From: Youxingia wuxianensis
Lineage (GTDB): Bacteria > Bacillota > Clostridia > Oscillospirales > Ruminococcaceae
NCBI RefSeq assembly: GCF_014385085.1
Contig: NZ_JACRTD010000002.1
Coordinates: 186,001-250,000 of the forward strand
Length of the DNA: 64,000 nucleotides
Reading direction: 5' to 3'
Shown: positions 52,485-61,310 of the stretch, in pieces
Position numbering within the stretch: position 1 is the first letter of the stretch
Layout: every line of letters starts with the position of its first letter
Made by a program: the position numbers and the translations under genes
The notes under the pieces: model-generated
What the model saw: the letters and a program-made list of their open reading frames with translations, nothing else
Told to the model about the DNA's origin: nothing
The model's database searches: none

Positions 52485-54029
52485 TTACATCAACGGCGCG
52501 AACGCTCTTAAAATCGCCCGTATCGCTTTCACATACCAAGGCACGTTCCGACAGCTTTCCAACGTAATCTGCTCACAGACATTTAATGTTTCCAAAAAGT
52601 CGTCTCTTACCTGGTAAACGCTTCTTGTACGATACATCCAAACCGCGCACTCATAATGAAGATACAAACTGCGGTAATCCAGGTTGATCGTACCCACCAC
52701 CCCGTATTCGTCATCCACCGCAAAGGTTTTCGCATGGACAAATCCAGGGGTATATTCATAGATTTTCACTCCGCTTTCCACCAGTACTTCATAATAAGCC
52801 CTGGTCACTGCGTGAACATACCATTTATCCGCAATATGCGGGGTGAGAATACGTACGTCCACACCGGATTTGGCCGCAGAAGTAAGAGCGGTTACCATCT
52901 CGTTATCGATAATCAGGTAAGGGGTATTGATATAAACATACCGTTTGGCTTTGTTAATCAGGTTGAGATAAACCGTTTCTCCTACCGCCTCATCGTCCAT
53001 AGGGCTGTCGCAGAAGGGCTGGGTATAACCAGCGTCGGGAAATGGTTCCGGATGATATACCTGGGGACGGTAGGCGTCGTAGTTGCTGTCTGTATTATCC
53101 TTACGCAAAAAATCCCAAACAGAAAGGAACATGACTGTCAAGTTCCACACAGCCGCCCCTTTAAGCATGATAGAAGCGTCTTTCCAATGCCCATGTTTTT
53201 CATAGGCATTAATATACTCATCCGCCAGATTGATACCGCCGGTAAAGCCTACGAAACCGTCGATTACTACGATTTTTCTATGATCGCGGTTATTAAAACG
53301 GAAGGAAAGCACCGGAATAAAAGGATTAAATACACAGCATTTAATTCCCATGGATTCCAGCTTTCTATCATAACGATAAGGGAGAGTAAAAAGGCAGCCC
53401 GCATCGTCATAGATCACCCGGACATCAACGCCTTCTTTTACCTTTTCCACAAGAATTTCCAGGATTTCATCCCACATAATTCCTTCTTCTATGATGAAAT
53501 ATTCCAGAAAAATATAATGCTGGGCCTTACGCAGTTCCTCTTTCAGCCGCTGAAATTTCATTTCGCCGGGAGTCAGATATTCTGTATATGTATTGGAAAA
53601 TACCGGCGCCCCAGCATATTTTTCTATATAGCGGGCCTGGTTAGCGGCGTTTTGATCTTCTGCCGCGATGATGTTGACAATTGACCACTCTTCGCTCAAA
53701 GCAGAGTTTACCCGCTCGCGGATACCGGCCATTTTCTTTCTTTCCCGTCGGCTTAAACGGTTGTTACCGAACAGCAAAAAGAAAATTCCGCCAAAAATCG
53801 GCACCAGCAAAATAGGAACGATCCATGCTATTTTATAACTGGGATTGCTTTTGCTGTTGATAATCCATAGAACCGCCAACAAGCTGAGCAAAACACAGAA
53901 AGCGTAAAAATAAACAAAATATTCGTTGAAGCGCCAGATGACGATGACCAGTGCCCCTATCTGTATCAGCATAGATAAGGCCACTAGGACGATCCGATGA
54001 AAAAGAAATTTGAAAACCTTATTCAGCAT
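52485..54029 (-). CDS. cls: Cardiolipin synthase (phospholipase D family)
   Basis: The 514-residue membrane enzyme joins two phosphatidylglycerol molecules to give cardiolipin and glycerol. Two N-terminal membrane helices (about 10-30 and 35-57, with another near 70-88), a PLDc_N region, and two HKD motifs are visible: HRKIVVID (His250) and HAKTFAVD (near residue 432). AAGGAG precedes the ATG. It uses the product line started by pgsA at 6172-6726. Confidence 0.96.
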   Translation of the reverse strand: MLNKVFKFLFHRIVLVALSMLIQIGALVIVIWRFNEYFVYFYAFCVLLSLLAVLWIINSKSNPSYKIAWIVPILLVPIFGGIFFLLFGNNRLSRRERKKMAGIRERVNSALSEEWSIVNIIAAEDQNAANQARYIEKYAGAPVFSNTYTEYLTPGEMKFQRLKEELRKAQHYIFLEYFIIEEGIMWDEILEILVEKVKEGVDVRVIYDDAGCLFTLPYRYDRKLESMGIKCCVFNPFIPVLSFRFNNRDHRKIVVIDGFVGFTGGINLADEYINAYEKHGHWKDASIMLKGAAVWNLTVMFLSVWDFLRKDNTDSNYDAYRPQVYHPEPFPDAGYTQPFCDSPMDDEAVGETVYLNLINKAKRYVYINTPYLIIDNEMVTALTSAAKSGVDVRILTPHIADKWYVHAVTRAYYEVLVESGVKIYEYTPGFVHAKTFAVDDEYGVVGTINLDYRSLYLHYECAVWMYRTRSVYQVRDDFLETLNVCEQITLESCRNVPWYVKAIRAILRAFAPLM

Positions 54030-54118
54030 AGCGTCTCCTTTCCCAAAAGGACAAAATCAATCAATAGTAATATACCTATTATAACACAATGGAATGTTAA
54101 AACAATCCTTCCCTGCGC

Positions 54119-54151
54119 AAAAAAACGCCCTTTAACAAAAGAGCGTTTTTT
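54119..54151. terminator. Terminator downstream of uxuA
   Basis: AAAACGC-C-CTTT pairs with AAAG-A-GCGTTTT around AACA, flanked by A- and T-runs. Confidence 0.75.
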
Positions 54152-54178
54152 CGCACATTCTATTTAGGAGATAAGTGG

Positions 54179-55255
54179 TTATGCGTGATTTTTGACCAAA
54201 GCTTCCCAAAGACCGTTCAAATAAGTAATCCCCAGCGCTCGGTCGTAAAGTCCATATCCCGGGCGGCCATTTTCCGCCCAAATCATTCTTCCGTGATCCG
54301 GACGGACGTATCCCTGAAATCCGATGTCGTAAAATGCTTTCATAATTTCATACATATCAAACGAGCCATCGCAGGAAAGATGAGAGGTTTCATAAAACTC
54401 TCCCGGATGAACAATTTTAATATTTCGGATATGTGCAAAATGAATACGTTTTTTTCCGCCAAAATACCGGATAATATCCGGCAGATTATTGTTGGGATCA
54501 GAACCGAAAGAACCGGTACAAAGGGTGATTCCATTGTATTCACTGTCCACAAGATTCATGATTTTTTCTAAGTTTTCTTTATTGTTCACAATCCTGGGAA
54601 GTCCGAACAAATCCCATGGGGGATCATCCGGATGAATGGCCATTTTAACATCGCATTCTTCGCATACTGGAATAACTCTTTCAAGAAAATATTTCAAATT
54701 TTTCCGCAGATCTTCATGGGTAACGTTTTTGTATTGATCAAATAATATTTGCAATTGCGCCAGTCGTTCCGGTTCCCATCCGGGCATGGCAAAACCGTCG
54801 AAATCCTTTTGAAGCTGGTCCGCCATCTGCTGGGGATTGATTATCTTCTCAATAATTTTCTGGTCGTAGGCCATAACATTGGAGCCATCGGCCAAAGGCA
54901 TGGCCAATTCGGAACGGGTCCAATCAAATACCGGCATAAAATTATAACAGATAACTTTAACTCCCGCTTTATGTAAGCTGCGGATCGTTTTAATATAATT
55001 TTCTATATAAACGTCTCGAGTGGGCAATCCTAGCTTAATATCTTCATGAATATTTACGCTTTCAATTACCTCCATAGTAAGTCCGGCGCCGTTAACCTGC
55101 TTTTTCATCGCCATTATTTTTTCCAGAGGCCATTCTTCCCCCACGGGAACATCCATTAAAGTGCAAACTGCGCCGGAAACTCCCGGGATTTGCCGGATAA
55201 ATTCCAGCGGTATGGGATCAAATGATTGCCCATACCAACGAAAGGTCATTATCAA
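54179..55255 (-). CDS. uxuA: Mannonate dehydratase
   Basis: The 358-residue TIM-barrel enzyme converts D-mannonate to 2-keto-3-deoxygluconate in glucuronate breakdown. Typical features are TFRWYG at the start, ICYNFMPVFDWTR, MAIHPDDPPW and HFAHIRN, which hold metal ligands. The annotated start is TTG at 55255, eight bases after GGGAGG; the ATG at 55249 is an alternative. It follows uxuB by 19 bp, forming the operon uxuB-uxuA under TGATATATCA control. The last step to KDG kinase and aldolase is not in the window. Confidence 0.97.
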   Translation of the reverse strand: MIMTFRWYGQSFDPIPLEFIRQIPGVSGAVCTLMDVPVGEEWPLEKIMAMKKQVNGAGLTMEVIESVNIHEDIKLGLPTRDVYIENYIKTIRSLHKAGVKVICYNFMPVFDWTRSELAMPLADGSNVMAYDQKIIEKIINPQQMADQLQKDFDGFAMPGWEPERLAQLQILFDQYKNVTHEDLRKNLKYFLERVIPVCEECDVKMAIHPDDPPWDLFGLPRIVNNKENLEKIMNLVDSEYNGITLCTGSFGSDPNNNLPDIIRYFGGKKRIHFAHIRNIKIVHPGEFYETSHLSCDGSFDMYEIMKAFYDIGFQGYVRPDHGRMIWAENGRPGYGLYDRALGITYLNGLWEALVKNHA

Positions 55256-55274
55256 AGTAGTATCCTCCCATCAC

Positions 55275-56891
55275 TTAGTCCAAATATTTTTTTAACGTAT
55301 CTCGTACGGCATGTTTTCCGGCAATTAATTGTGTAAACATGTCCTCAATTTTTTCGCCAAGTCCAATTGTATAAAGATCGCTTCCAAACAGCACCGAGTT
55401 GCTGAGAATAGGCTTTAATGCTCCCTGTCCGGAAGAAGGATTACCCAAAGATACTTCTTTAAGATATCCAGAGAGCTGTTCCAACATAGGATCGGAACTT
55501 ACCTGCATCGGAGCGCCTTCATCATCTACACCCAGCAGGTACCGGCACCATCCTGCGATTGCCAGCGGGATATAGGTAAGATCAGAGACGTTAAGATCGG
55601 GACGCTGTACATATGCTTTTATCGTTTCGCCAAAACGGATAGGAATTTTTTGGGAAGTATCCGTTGCGATACGCTGAGGCGTATCCGGGATAAATGGATT
55701 TGGCAGACGGCGGTCGATTACCTCGTGAATAAAATTATCCGGGTTTAAAATACCAGGATCTACCACTACCGGCATGCCTTCCGTATAGCCGATTTTTTCC
55801 ACAAGTGCTTTTAACTGGGGATCATCCATCTCCGCGGCGATAGAAGTATAGCCCAGCAGGCACCCGTATACAGCCAAGGCGGTGTGCAGCGGATTAAGGC
55901 AGGTAGTTACCTTCATTCGTTCGGTGTTTTCCACTGTATTTCGGTCGGCAAACAACACGCCTGCTTTTTCCAGCGGCATTCTGCCGTTGGGAAAACTGTC
56001 CTCGATTACTAGATATTGGGGAGCCTCCGCATTGACAAAAGGTGCGATAAAGGTATTTTTGTCCGTACAGACGATATCCATCCCTAAAATACCGGATTTC
56101 TCCAGCTCTTTTTGGACAAGCGGAGACGGGCGGGGCGTAATTTTATCGATCATAGACCAAGGAAAGGAGACTTTCTTCGGGTCGTTTAGATAATCTATAA
56201 AACCTTGGGAGACAAAACCGTTTTTCTTCCAGCCGCAGGCAATTTCGGTCACCGCATTTTGCAGCTTTTCACCGTTGTGAGAACAGTTATCCATACTTAC
56301 AAAGGCGATAGGGTGGGACCCGGCTTCATAGCGCGCCAGCGCTAACGCGGCAACGACAGCCATAGTATGGCGGGGAGTGGCGGGACCGTTGGCAATATCG
56401 TCGGATACCACCGGTATAAGCTGACCGGAGATAGAACGCAGGCTATAGCCTTTTTCGGTAATGGTGAAGCTGGCCATTTGCAAGGAGGGGGTTTGAAAAA
56501 TTTCAATTAAACGCGCCCAATCCTCGCGATTTTGGCTGTCACCCTTTATACTTTTAGCTACACTGGCTACTACCCGCTTTTCCAAGCTGCCGTCAGGGTT
56601 CATAATTACCAGAAGGCTTAAATTATCATAAGGGGTAAAAATTTTGTCAATAATTTCATAATCAAAGGTATCGGAGGCGATAATGCCGCAATCTGCAAGT
56701 CCTTCTTCCAACAGGGTATTCTGCAATGCGGCGATAAATCCACGAAAAATATTGCCTGCGCCGAAATGTATCCAGCGGGGCGTTTTACAGGTGTTGAGCA
56801 CCATCTGATGGATATCAAATTTGGGAAGCTGGATTCCTGCCGCTTCCCAGACGGTTGATCGGGAAAGTCCCTCTATAGAAAATTTTGGCAT
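55275..56891 (-). CDS. uxuB: Mannitol dehydrogenase-family oxidoreductase, fructuronate reductase
   Basis: The 538-residue protein is a long-chain polyol dehydrogenase family member, which reduces fructuronate to mannonate with NADH, the step before UxuA. WIHFGAGNIFRGF is the nucleotide-binding start and SMIDKITPRPS and NPLHTALAVYGCLLGY are typical of the group. GAGGTG lies six bases before the ATG at 56891; a longer TTG-started frame to 56909 overlaps that site. It is the first gene of the operon with uxuA, and the operator lies 50 bp upstream. Confidence 0.93.
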   Translation of the reverse strand: MPKFSIEGLSRSTVWEAAGIQLPKFDIHQMVLNTCKTPRWIHFGAGNIFRGFIAALQNTLLEEGLADCGIIASDTFDYEIIDKIFTPYDNLSLLVIMNPDGSLEKRVVASVAKSIKGDSQNREDWARLIEIFQTPSLQMASFTITEKGYSLRSISGQLIPVVSDDIANGPATPRHTMAVVAALALARYEAGSHPIAFVSMDNCSHNGEKLQNAVTEIACGWKKNGFVSQGFIDYLNDPKKVSFPWSMIDKITPRPSPLVQKELEKSGILGMDIVCTDKNTFIAPFVNAEAPQYLVIEDSFPNGRMPLEKAGVLFADRNTVENTERMKVTTCLNPLHTALAVYGCLLGYTSIAAEMDDPQLKALVEKIGYTEGMPVVVDPGILNPDNFIHEVIDRRLPNPFIPDTPQRIATDTSQKIPIRFGETIKAYVQRPDLNVSDLTYIPLAIAGWCRYLLGVDDEGAPMQVSSDPMLEQLSGYLKEVSLGNPSSGQGALKPILSNSVLFGSDLYTIGLGEKIEDMFTQLIAGKHAVRDTLKKYLD

Positions 56892-56941
56892 GCGCGTCAC
56901 CTCTTCCAAGAAAAAAGATAGAAAAATGCAACTGATATATT

Positions 56942-56955
56942 ACTGATATATCAGT
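56942..56955. promoter_or_regulatory. GntR-type operator of uxuBA (ACTGATATATCAGT)
   Basis: A 14-bp perfect palindrome overlapping the transcription start. A direct copy of its left half (ACTGATATAT) lies immediately before it at 56931. The core TGATATATCA is exactly 10 bp after the -10 box. Confidence 0.75.
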
Positions 56956-56963
56956 GTGAATTG

Positions 56964-56992
56964 AGCATAGCACACGAAGCTGATCTTGTCAA
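56964..56992 (-). promoter_or_regulatory. Promoter of uxuBA
   Basis: On the minus strand TTGACA (56987-56992) and TATGCT (56964-56969) with a 17-bp spacer. Confidence 0.85.
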
Positions 56993-57022
56993 TCGTAGTA
57001 AGAAAAAATAACAAAAATATAT

Positions 57023-57060
57023 AAAAAAAACGGCGTGTGTATTTGTAAATACACACGCCG
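57023..57060 (-). terminator. Terminator of the GntR gene
   Basis: CGGCGTGTGTATTT pairs with AAATACACACGCCG; on the minus strand eight Ts follow. Confidence 0.92.
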
Positions 57061-57070
57061 CAAAAAGATC

Positions 57071-57736
57071 TTATAGGTTAGAATTTACATAATTTTGGAT
57101 AGTAGCCGTGTAAGAGGTTTCAATATGTTCCTTTAATTTTTCGCAGGCGCCTTTGCGGTCCCCTTGTAAAATAGCGTCAATAATTCCTACGTGCTCCAGA
57201 TTACTTTCTTTATACCGCTGGGCGCTGGAGGTGACGGCGATACGGATCATCATCAGATAATCAAAAAAGCTGTCCATTAAAGAATCCGCATACTTATTGC
57301 CTAAAGAGGTCACCAACTTTTGATGGAACTCATCGTCCAACTGCACGCAATTCATAATTCCTTCCTGAGTAGAAAGAATATCGCTGTCATCACTGGTGGT
57401 GGCCAAAAAAGCGCTGCGCATGGAAATCAGCCACTCCGGATCCAACTGCTCCATGGTTTTATAAAGAATATCCGGCTCGATAATCGCGCGGATTTCAAAA
57501 AGATCATGAATCTTTTTGGGGGAGATCGGGGAGATCTCGATTCCTCTCCGCGGATGAATAGTTACCAACTGATCTCTGGACAAAGCTAAAAAGGCCTCCC
57601 GCACGGGGGTTCTGCCCAGCCCCAGGTGTTCCTGCATCTGGGCTTCGTTAACAAACTGCCCAGGAGCAAGCTGATTGGTAATAATCATTTTCTTGATTGT
57701 TTTATAGGCCTGCCGCGTCAGCCCTTCCTTTTTCAT
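57071..57736 (-). CDS. GntR/FadR-family transcriptional regulator (FCD domain)
   Basis: The 221-residue regulator has an N-terminal GntR winged helix (about 5-70, with LGLGRTPVREAFLALSRDQLV) and a C-terminal FCD ligand domain (about 80-215) with metal-type histidines and acidic residues. FCD members often sense sugar acids, and the uxuBA genes lie next door. The ATG at 57736 follows GAGG at 12 bases; the ATG at 57748 abuts it. The proposed operator TGATATATCA is present at uxuBA and at the ABC operon, and a variant overlaps its own -10. Confidence 0.92.
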   Translation of the reverse strand: MKKEGLTRQAYKTIKKMIITNQLAPGQFVNEAQMQEHLGLGRTPVREAFLALSRDQLVTIHPRRGIEISPISPKKIHDLFEIRAIIEPDILYKTMEQLDPEWLISMRSAFLATTSDDSDILSTQEGIMNCVQLDDEFHQKLVTSLGNKYADSLMDSFFDYLMMIRIAVTSSAQRYKESNLEHVGIIDAILQGDRKGACEKLKEHIETSYTATIQNYVNSNL

Positions 57737-57779
57737 AAAATAACACATCCTCTATGAACCGCTTAAAATTACAGTCTTT

Positions 57780-57791
57780 TGATATATATGA
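57780..57791. promoter_or_regulatory. Variant operator in the GntR promoter (TGATATATATGA)
   Basis: A lengthened version of the TGATATATCA palindrome overlaps the -10 box of the gntR promoter, fitting autorepression. The match is imperfect. Confidence 0.45.
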
Positions 57792-57816
57792 TAGCAGGTT
57801 TAAAACAGAGCGTCAA
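57788..57816 (-). promoter_or_regulatory. Promoter of the GntR gene
   Basis: On the minus strand TTGACG (57811-57816) and TATCAT (57788-57793), 17-bp spacer. Confidence 0.65.
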
Positions 57817-57912
57817 TCATCATAGAATGGAATTAATGTACAGAAAAATGATACCGGTTTCATTAATATCAACAAAATATTGCGGGGCTGTTAAAAAAAT
57901 TATAAATCGCGA

Positions 57913-57941
57913 TTGACAAGAAAATAGAAGCGTGTTATGCT
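57913..57941 (+). promoter_or_regulatory. Promoter of the ABC/TIM-barrel/cupin operon
   Basis: TTGACA (57913-57918) and TATGCT (57936-57941) with 17-bp spacer and an extended TGn; identical -35 and -10 hexamers to the uxuBA promoter. Confidence 0.85.
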
Positions 57942-57951
57942 TTGAGTAATC

Positions 57952-57961
57952 TGATATATCA
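57952..57961. promoter_or_regulatory. GntR-type operator of the ABC operon (TGATATATCA)
   Basis: The same ten-base palindrome as at uxuBA, again exactly 10 bp after the -10 box. Confidence 0.75.
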
Positions 57962-58030
57962 CAAATATATTTTACGGTTCACCAATCCAAAAATGTATGG
58001 CATCCTAAAAATGAGCGGAGGCGAGAGTAC

Positions 58031-58762
58031 ATGAGTATGATAGAAACCCGTGGCCTAATTAAAAATTTTGGGAAGATCCATGTCCTGAAAGGTGTGGAGA
58101 CCAAGATTGAGCAGGGGGAAGTGGTGGTAGTCATTGGACCCAGCGGATCCGGAAAAAGCACCTTTATCCGGTGCATTAACCGCCTGGAGGAGCCGACCGG
58201 GGGCCAGATCATCTTTGAAGGGGTGGACATCACCCAGCAGAAAAATGAGGAGATGAATAAAACTCGGCAGCGCATGGGGATGGTATTCCAGCAGTTTAAT
58301 CTTTTCCCTAACCTAACGGTGTTGGAAAATATTACCCTTGCTCCGATAAAAGTTAAAAAGATGAACAAAGAGGACGCCCAAGCGCTGGCGATGGACCTGT
58401 TAAAGACTGTAAACCTGGAGGATAAAAAGGACAACTATCCAGGCCAGCTTTCGGGAGGACAGCAGCAGAGAATAGCGATTGTCCGTGCGTTGGCGATGAA
58501 ACCGGACGTAATGTTATTTGACGAACCGACCTCGGCGCTGGACCCGGAAATGGTAGGCGAAGTACTGGATGTAATGAAAAAACTGGCGGAGGAAGGGATG
58601 ACGATGATCATCGTGACCCATGAGATGGGCTTTGCCAGAGAGGTAGCAGACCGGGTGCTGTTTATCGACGAAGGAATTGTATTGGAAGAAAATACCCCTA
58701 ACGAGTTGTTCAGCAACCCTCAAAAAGAACGTACAAAGAGTTTCTTAAGCAAAGTTCTATAG
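58031..58762 (+). CDS. Polar amino acid ABC transporter ATP-binding protein (GlnQ-like)
   Basis: The 243-residue ATPase has Walker [10 protein letters not shown], signature [16 protein letters not shown], Walker [15 protein letters not shown] and the [11 protein letters not shown] switch typical of the PAAT family (GlnQ/HisP). It would energise the permease and lipoprotein encoded at 62114-63756; five genes, including two enzymes and two cupins, lie between, so this operon is unusual. GGAGG lies before the ATG. It is the first gene after the GntR-controlled promoter. Confidence 0.96.
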   Translation: MSMIETRGLIKNFGKIHVLKGVETKIEQGEVVVVIGPSGSGKSTFIRCINRLEEPTGGQIIFEGVDITQQKNEEMNKTRQRMGMVFQQFNLFPNLTVLENITLAPIKVKKMNKEDAQALAMDLLKTVNLEDKKDNYPGQLSGGQQQRIAIVRALAMKPDVMLFDEPTSALDPEMVGEVLDVMKKLAEEGMTMIIVTHEMGFAREVADRVLFIDEGIVLEENTPNELFSNPQKERTKSFLSKVL

Positions 58763-58791
58763 TTCAGTCGAGAAGAGGGATAGCAATAGGA

Positions 58792-59643
58792 ATGTCACGT
58801 ATATTATGGGATCAGCTTGCGGCAATGAACACCCATTATTTCCATTATCCTTTTGAATATTTTCTAGAGACGCAGAAAGAGTTTTCAATTAAAAAGCTTG
58901 AGCTTTGGGGAGCTGTCCCGCATCTGTGGATTGACCATACAGGGTATGAATCCCCCGCCGGCCTGCTTACCCAGGCAAAGGAGCTGGGGATGGATTTCGC
59001 GGCGCATACCCCGCGCCCTTATGGGTACAGCTTATGTGTGCCGGAGCGCGGCTGTCAAAAAGAAAATTCTATGTCCTATTATAAAAACTGTGTAGATGTG
59101 ACCCATGAAATACAGGCGCCTTACCTTTGTTTAAATTTTGTGGGGGGATGTTTTGATTATGCACCGGGGATATTGTGGGACAGCTGCCGGGAAAGTCTGA
59201 AAGAACTGTGCCGCTATGCCCAGGGGCGGGGCGTGCAGATCGCTCTAGGCACTGTAAGCTCAGAGGATGGGACCATCCTTGGGACTTTGCCGAAGCTGGT
59301 TCAAATGATCAGGGAGGTCCAGGAGGAGAATTTGAAGGCTCTTTTGGATACTTATGTGATTAGCCAGGCCAAAGAGACGATCGACCAATGGTTTACAGTC
59401 CTTGGGGAAAAAATTGTACATATTCATTTTACCGACGGAAGAAACGCTTCCCCGCGAATATGGGGAGAGGGAATTTATCCCTTAAGACAGTATTTGAACG
59501 CCCTGGCGCAAAAAGGTTACAGCGGAGCGCTGGGAATGCCTTTCTTAGATGAGCGGTATTGGGATAACCCCAGACAAGCGGATAAAACCAACTATACGCG
59601 GCTGCTAAAATTCTGTCCGAAAGGATGGGAAGCGGATGGCTAA
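58792..59643 (+). CDS. AP-endonuclease-2-type TIM-barrel protein lacking two metal ligands
   Basis: The 283-residue protein belongs to the xylose isomerase-like TIM-barrel family (sugar phosphate isomerases/epimerases). Compared with its neighbour (59636-60472), the metal-binding glutamate in AMES is replaced by Gly153 (ALGT), and the last glutamate in QEL is Pro250 (GMPF). The Asp in LLDTYV and His in VHIHFTD remain. The active site is therefore probably not a normal divalent-metal isomerase site. It overlaps the next gene by eight bases. Confidence 0.8.
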   Translation: MSRILWDQLAAMNTHYFHYPFEYFLETQKEFSIKKLELWGAVPHLWIDHTGYESPAGLLTQAKELGMDFAAHTPRPYGYSLCVPERGCQKENSMSYYKNCVDVTHEIQAPYLCLNFVGGCFDYAPGILWDSCRESLKELCRYAQGRGVQIALGTVSSEDGTILGTLPKLVQMIREVQEENLKALLDTYVISQAKETIDQWFTVLGEKIVHIHFTDGRNASPRIWGEGIYPLRQYLNALAQKGYSGALGMPFLDERYWDNPRQADKTNYTRLLKFCPKGWEADG

Positions 59644-60472
59644 TATAAAATGGGAGCAAATTGCCGTCATGAATCAACATTATAAAAAGTATTCTTTTGA
59701 TTACTTTTTGGCGGCGCAAGAAAAGCTTGGGATAAAAAATATTGAGCTTTGGTGCGGCGCTCCTCATTTCTGGTTGGATAGTGTCAGTTACAGCAACTGC
59801 AGGGAGATTAAAAAAAAGGCCCAAAGCTACGGGATAAAAATTGTTTCTACCGCGTCCCCTAGTTATCAGTGGCAGTACCAATGCGCTTCCCAGAAAAAAG
59901 AGTATTGGGAAAAAAGCTTGCAGTATTACACCAATGGAGTTAGGGCCGCCGCGGAATTAGGCGCAAAAATAATGGTGCTCAATTCCGGCTGGGGTTATTG
60001 GAATGAGAATCCGGAAGTTTCCCGGCAACGGGCGCTGGAAACTGTGGTGCAATTATGTGAGGCAGCAAAGAGGGAAGGGATTATCCTCGCGATGGAATCC
60101 CTGCAGCCCAATGAAACAAACATCGTTATTACATTAGATCAGATCAAACGGTTCTATGATCAGGTAAACCATCCAAACCTTAAAATTATGATCGACTCTG
60201 CCGCGGTAGGGAGCAATGGAGAAACCATCGAGCAATGGTTCCAAACTTTTGGGGATGAGATTGTCCATACCCATTATATCGACAGAGGTGTTACCACCCA
60301 TAACGGCTGGGGGGATGGAAACTATCCCTTGGAACAGCAGTTGGAATGTTTTAACGCTTATAACTATAGCGGGTACTTTGTACAGGAACTGTTAGCGCCA
60401 TCTTATTTTAAAAATCCCATCCGCGCCGATCAGAACAATATAAGAGTTTTGGAAAGGTTTGTGGAGGATTAA
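59636..60472 (+). CDS. Sugar phosphate isomerase/epimerase-family TIM-barrel protein
   Basis: The 278-residue protein is an AP_endonuc_2-type TIM barrel with the four metal ligands in place: Glu154 in AMES, the Asp in IMIDSA, the His in VHTHYID and Glu251 in VQEL. Members epimerise or isomerise keto sugars or cyclic polyols. Its start overlaps the preceding paralog by eight bases (coupled translation). About one third identical by eye to that paralog. The substrate is not known. Confidence 0.86.
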   Translation: MANIKWEQIAVMNQHYKKYSFDYFLAAQEKLGIKNIELWCGAPHFWLDSVSYSNCREIKKKAQSYGIKIVSTASPSYQWQYQCASQKKEYWEKSLQYYTNGVRAAAELGAKIMVLNSGWGYWNENPEVSRQRALETVVQLCEAAKREGIILAMESLQPNETNIVITLDQIKRFYDQVNHPNLKIMIDSAAVGSNGETIEQWFQTFGDEIVHTHYIDRGVTTHNGWGDGNYPLEQQLECFNAYNYSGYFVQELLAPSYFKNPIRADQNNIRVLERFVED

Positions 60473-60515
60473 AATAGCCAATGAAAATTAACTTAAAATG
60501 GAAAGGGAGTTAATT

Positions 60516-61265
60516 ATGGGTAACATCAAAATTTTAAAATCAAAAGACATCAAACTGGAATGGGACGGGGCGTTAGGCCGTGCAGATTTGCTGCCGGGAG
60601 CTTGCCCGACAGTAAAAACATATAAATGCGTGCTAAAAGCAGGCAATGAATATGTTCCCGAACTATATTCCCGCGCCGACCGGTTCCAATTTTTTGTATT
60701 TATTAATGCTTCCGGTTTTGTAGTATCTGGAAATGAAGCTTGGAATATCACTGACCGTGCCGTATTCGCTCCGTTTTTTGATAAACAAAAGGTTCGAATT
60801 AAAGCGGGAAAAACCGATTTGGAATTTTATCACATCACCAGCCTAATCAATGAAGAAGACGAAAAAGCCTTAAAGTTTATGCGTATTGAACTGCCAAAAT
60901 TCAAACTCCTGAAAGATTGCTGGCAGTATACTGAAGGATTTACTGGAGATGCCGGCTCTGCCGTAAAATCTCACTTTGTCTTAGAACACCGCCTTACCGG
61001 ACGCTGCTCTATGGGATGGAATGTTGGCGAAGGTCCCACCTTTATCGGCCAGCATGTTCATGAAGGCTTACAACAGTGGTATTTTGTTCTTCAGGACAGC
61101 ACCTTTACCTACATCGCTGGAGATGAAAAAATCCCGATGAGCGAAGGGGATGTTTCTCATACCCCGTGTGCCACCTCCCACGGCAGCGAGTCGGCGGCCG
61201 GAGAAAAAATCGATTATTTCTGGTTCGAATTGGCGGATAAAGGCTATCGGCTGGAAAATGTTTAA
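60516..61265 (+). CDS. Bicupin-like protein, copy 1
   Basis: The 249-residue protein looks like two fused cupin domains. The C-terminal one keeps metal-binding histidines (GQHVHEGLQQWY, then HTPCATSHG), though the usual glutamate of motif 1 is Gln; the N-terminal one is degenerate. I place the start at 60516, with AAAGGGAG before it; the ATG at 60498 overlaps that site. Cupins act on small organic acids, sugars or as sensors; no activity can be named. A paralog follows directly. Confidence 0.75.
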   Translation: MGNIKILKSKDIKLEWDGALGRADLLPGACPTVKTYKCVLKAGNEYVPELYSRADRFQFFVFINASGFVVSGNEAWNITDRAVFAPFFDKQKVRIKAGKTDLEFYHITSLINEEDEKALKFMRIELPKFKLLKDCWQYTEGFTGDAGSAVKSHFVLEHRLTGRCSMGWNVGEGPTFIGQHVHEGLQQWYFVLQDSTFTYIAGDEKIPMSEGDVSHTPCATSHGSESAAGEKIDYFWFELADKGYRLENV

Positions 61266-61310
61266 TAATAACAGAATGATTTAAGTGATGGATAGAAAGG
61301 GAGTAAACAC

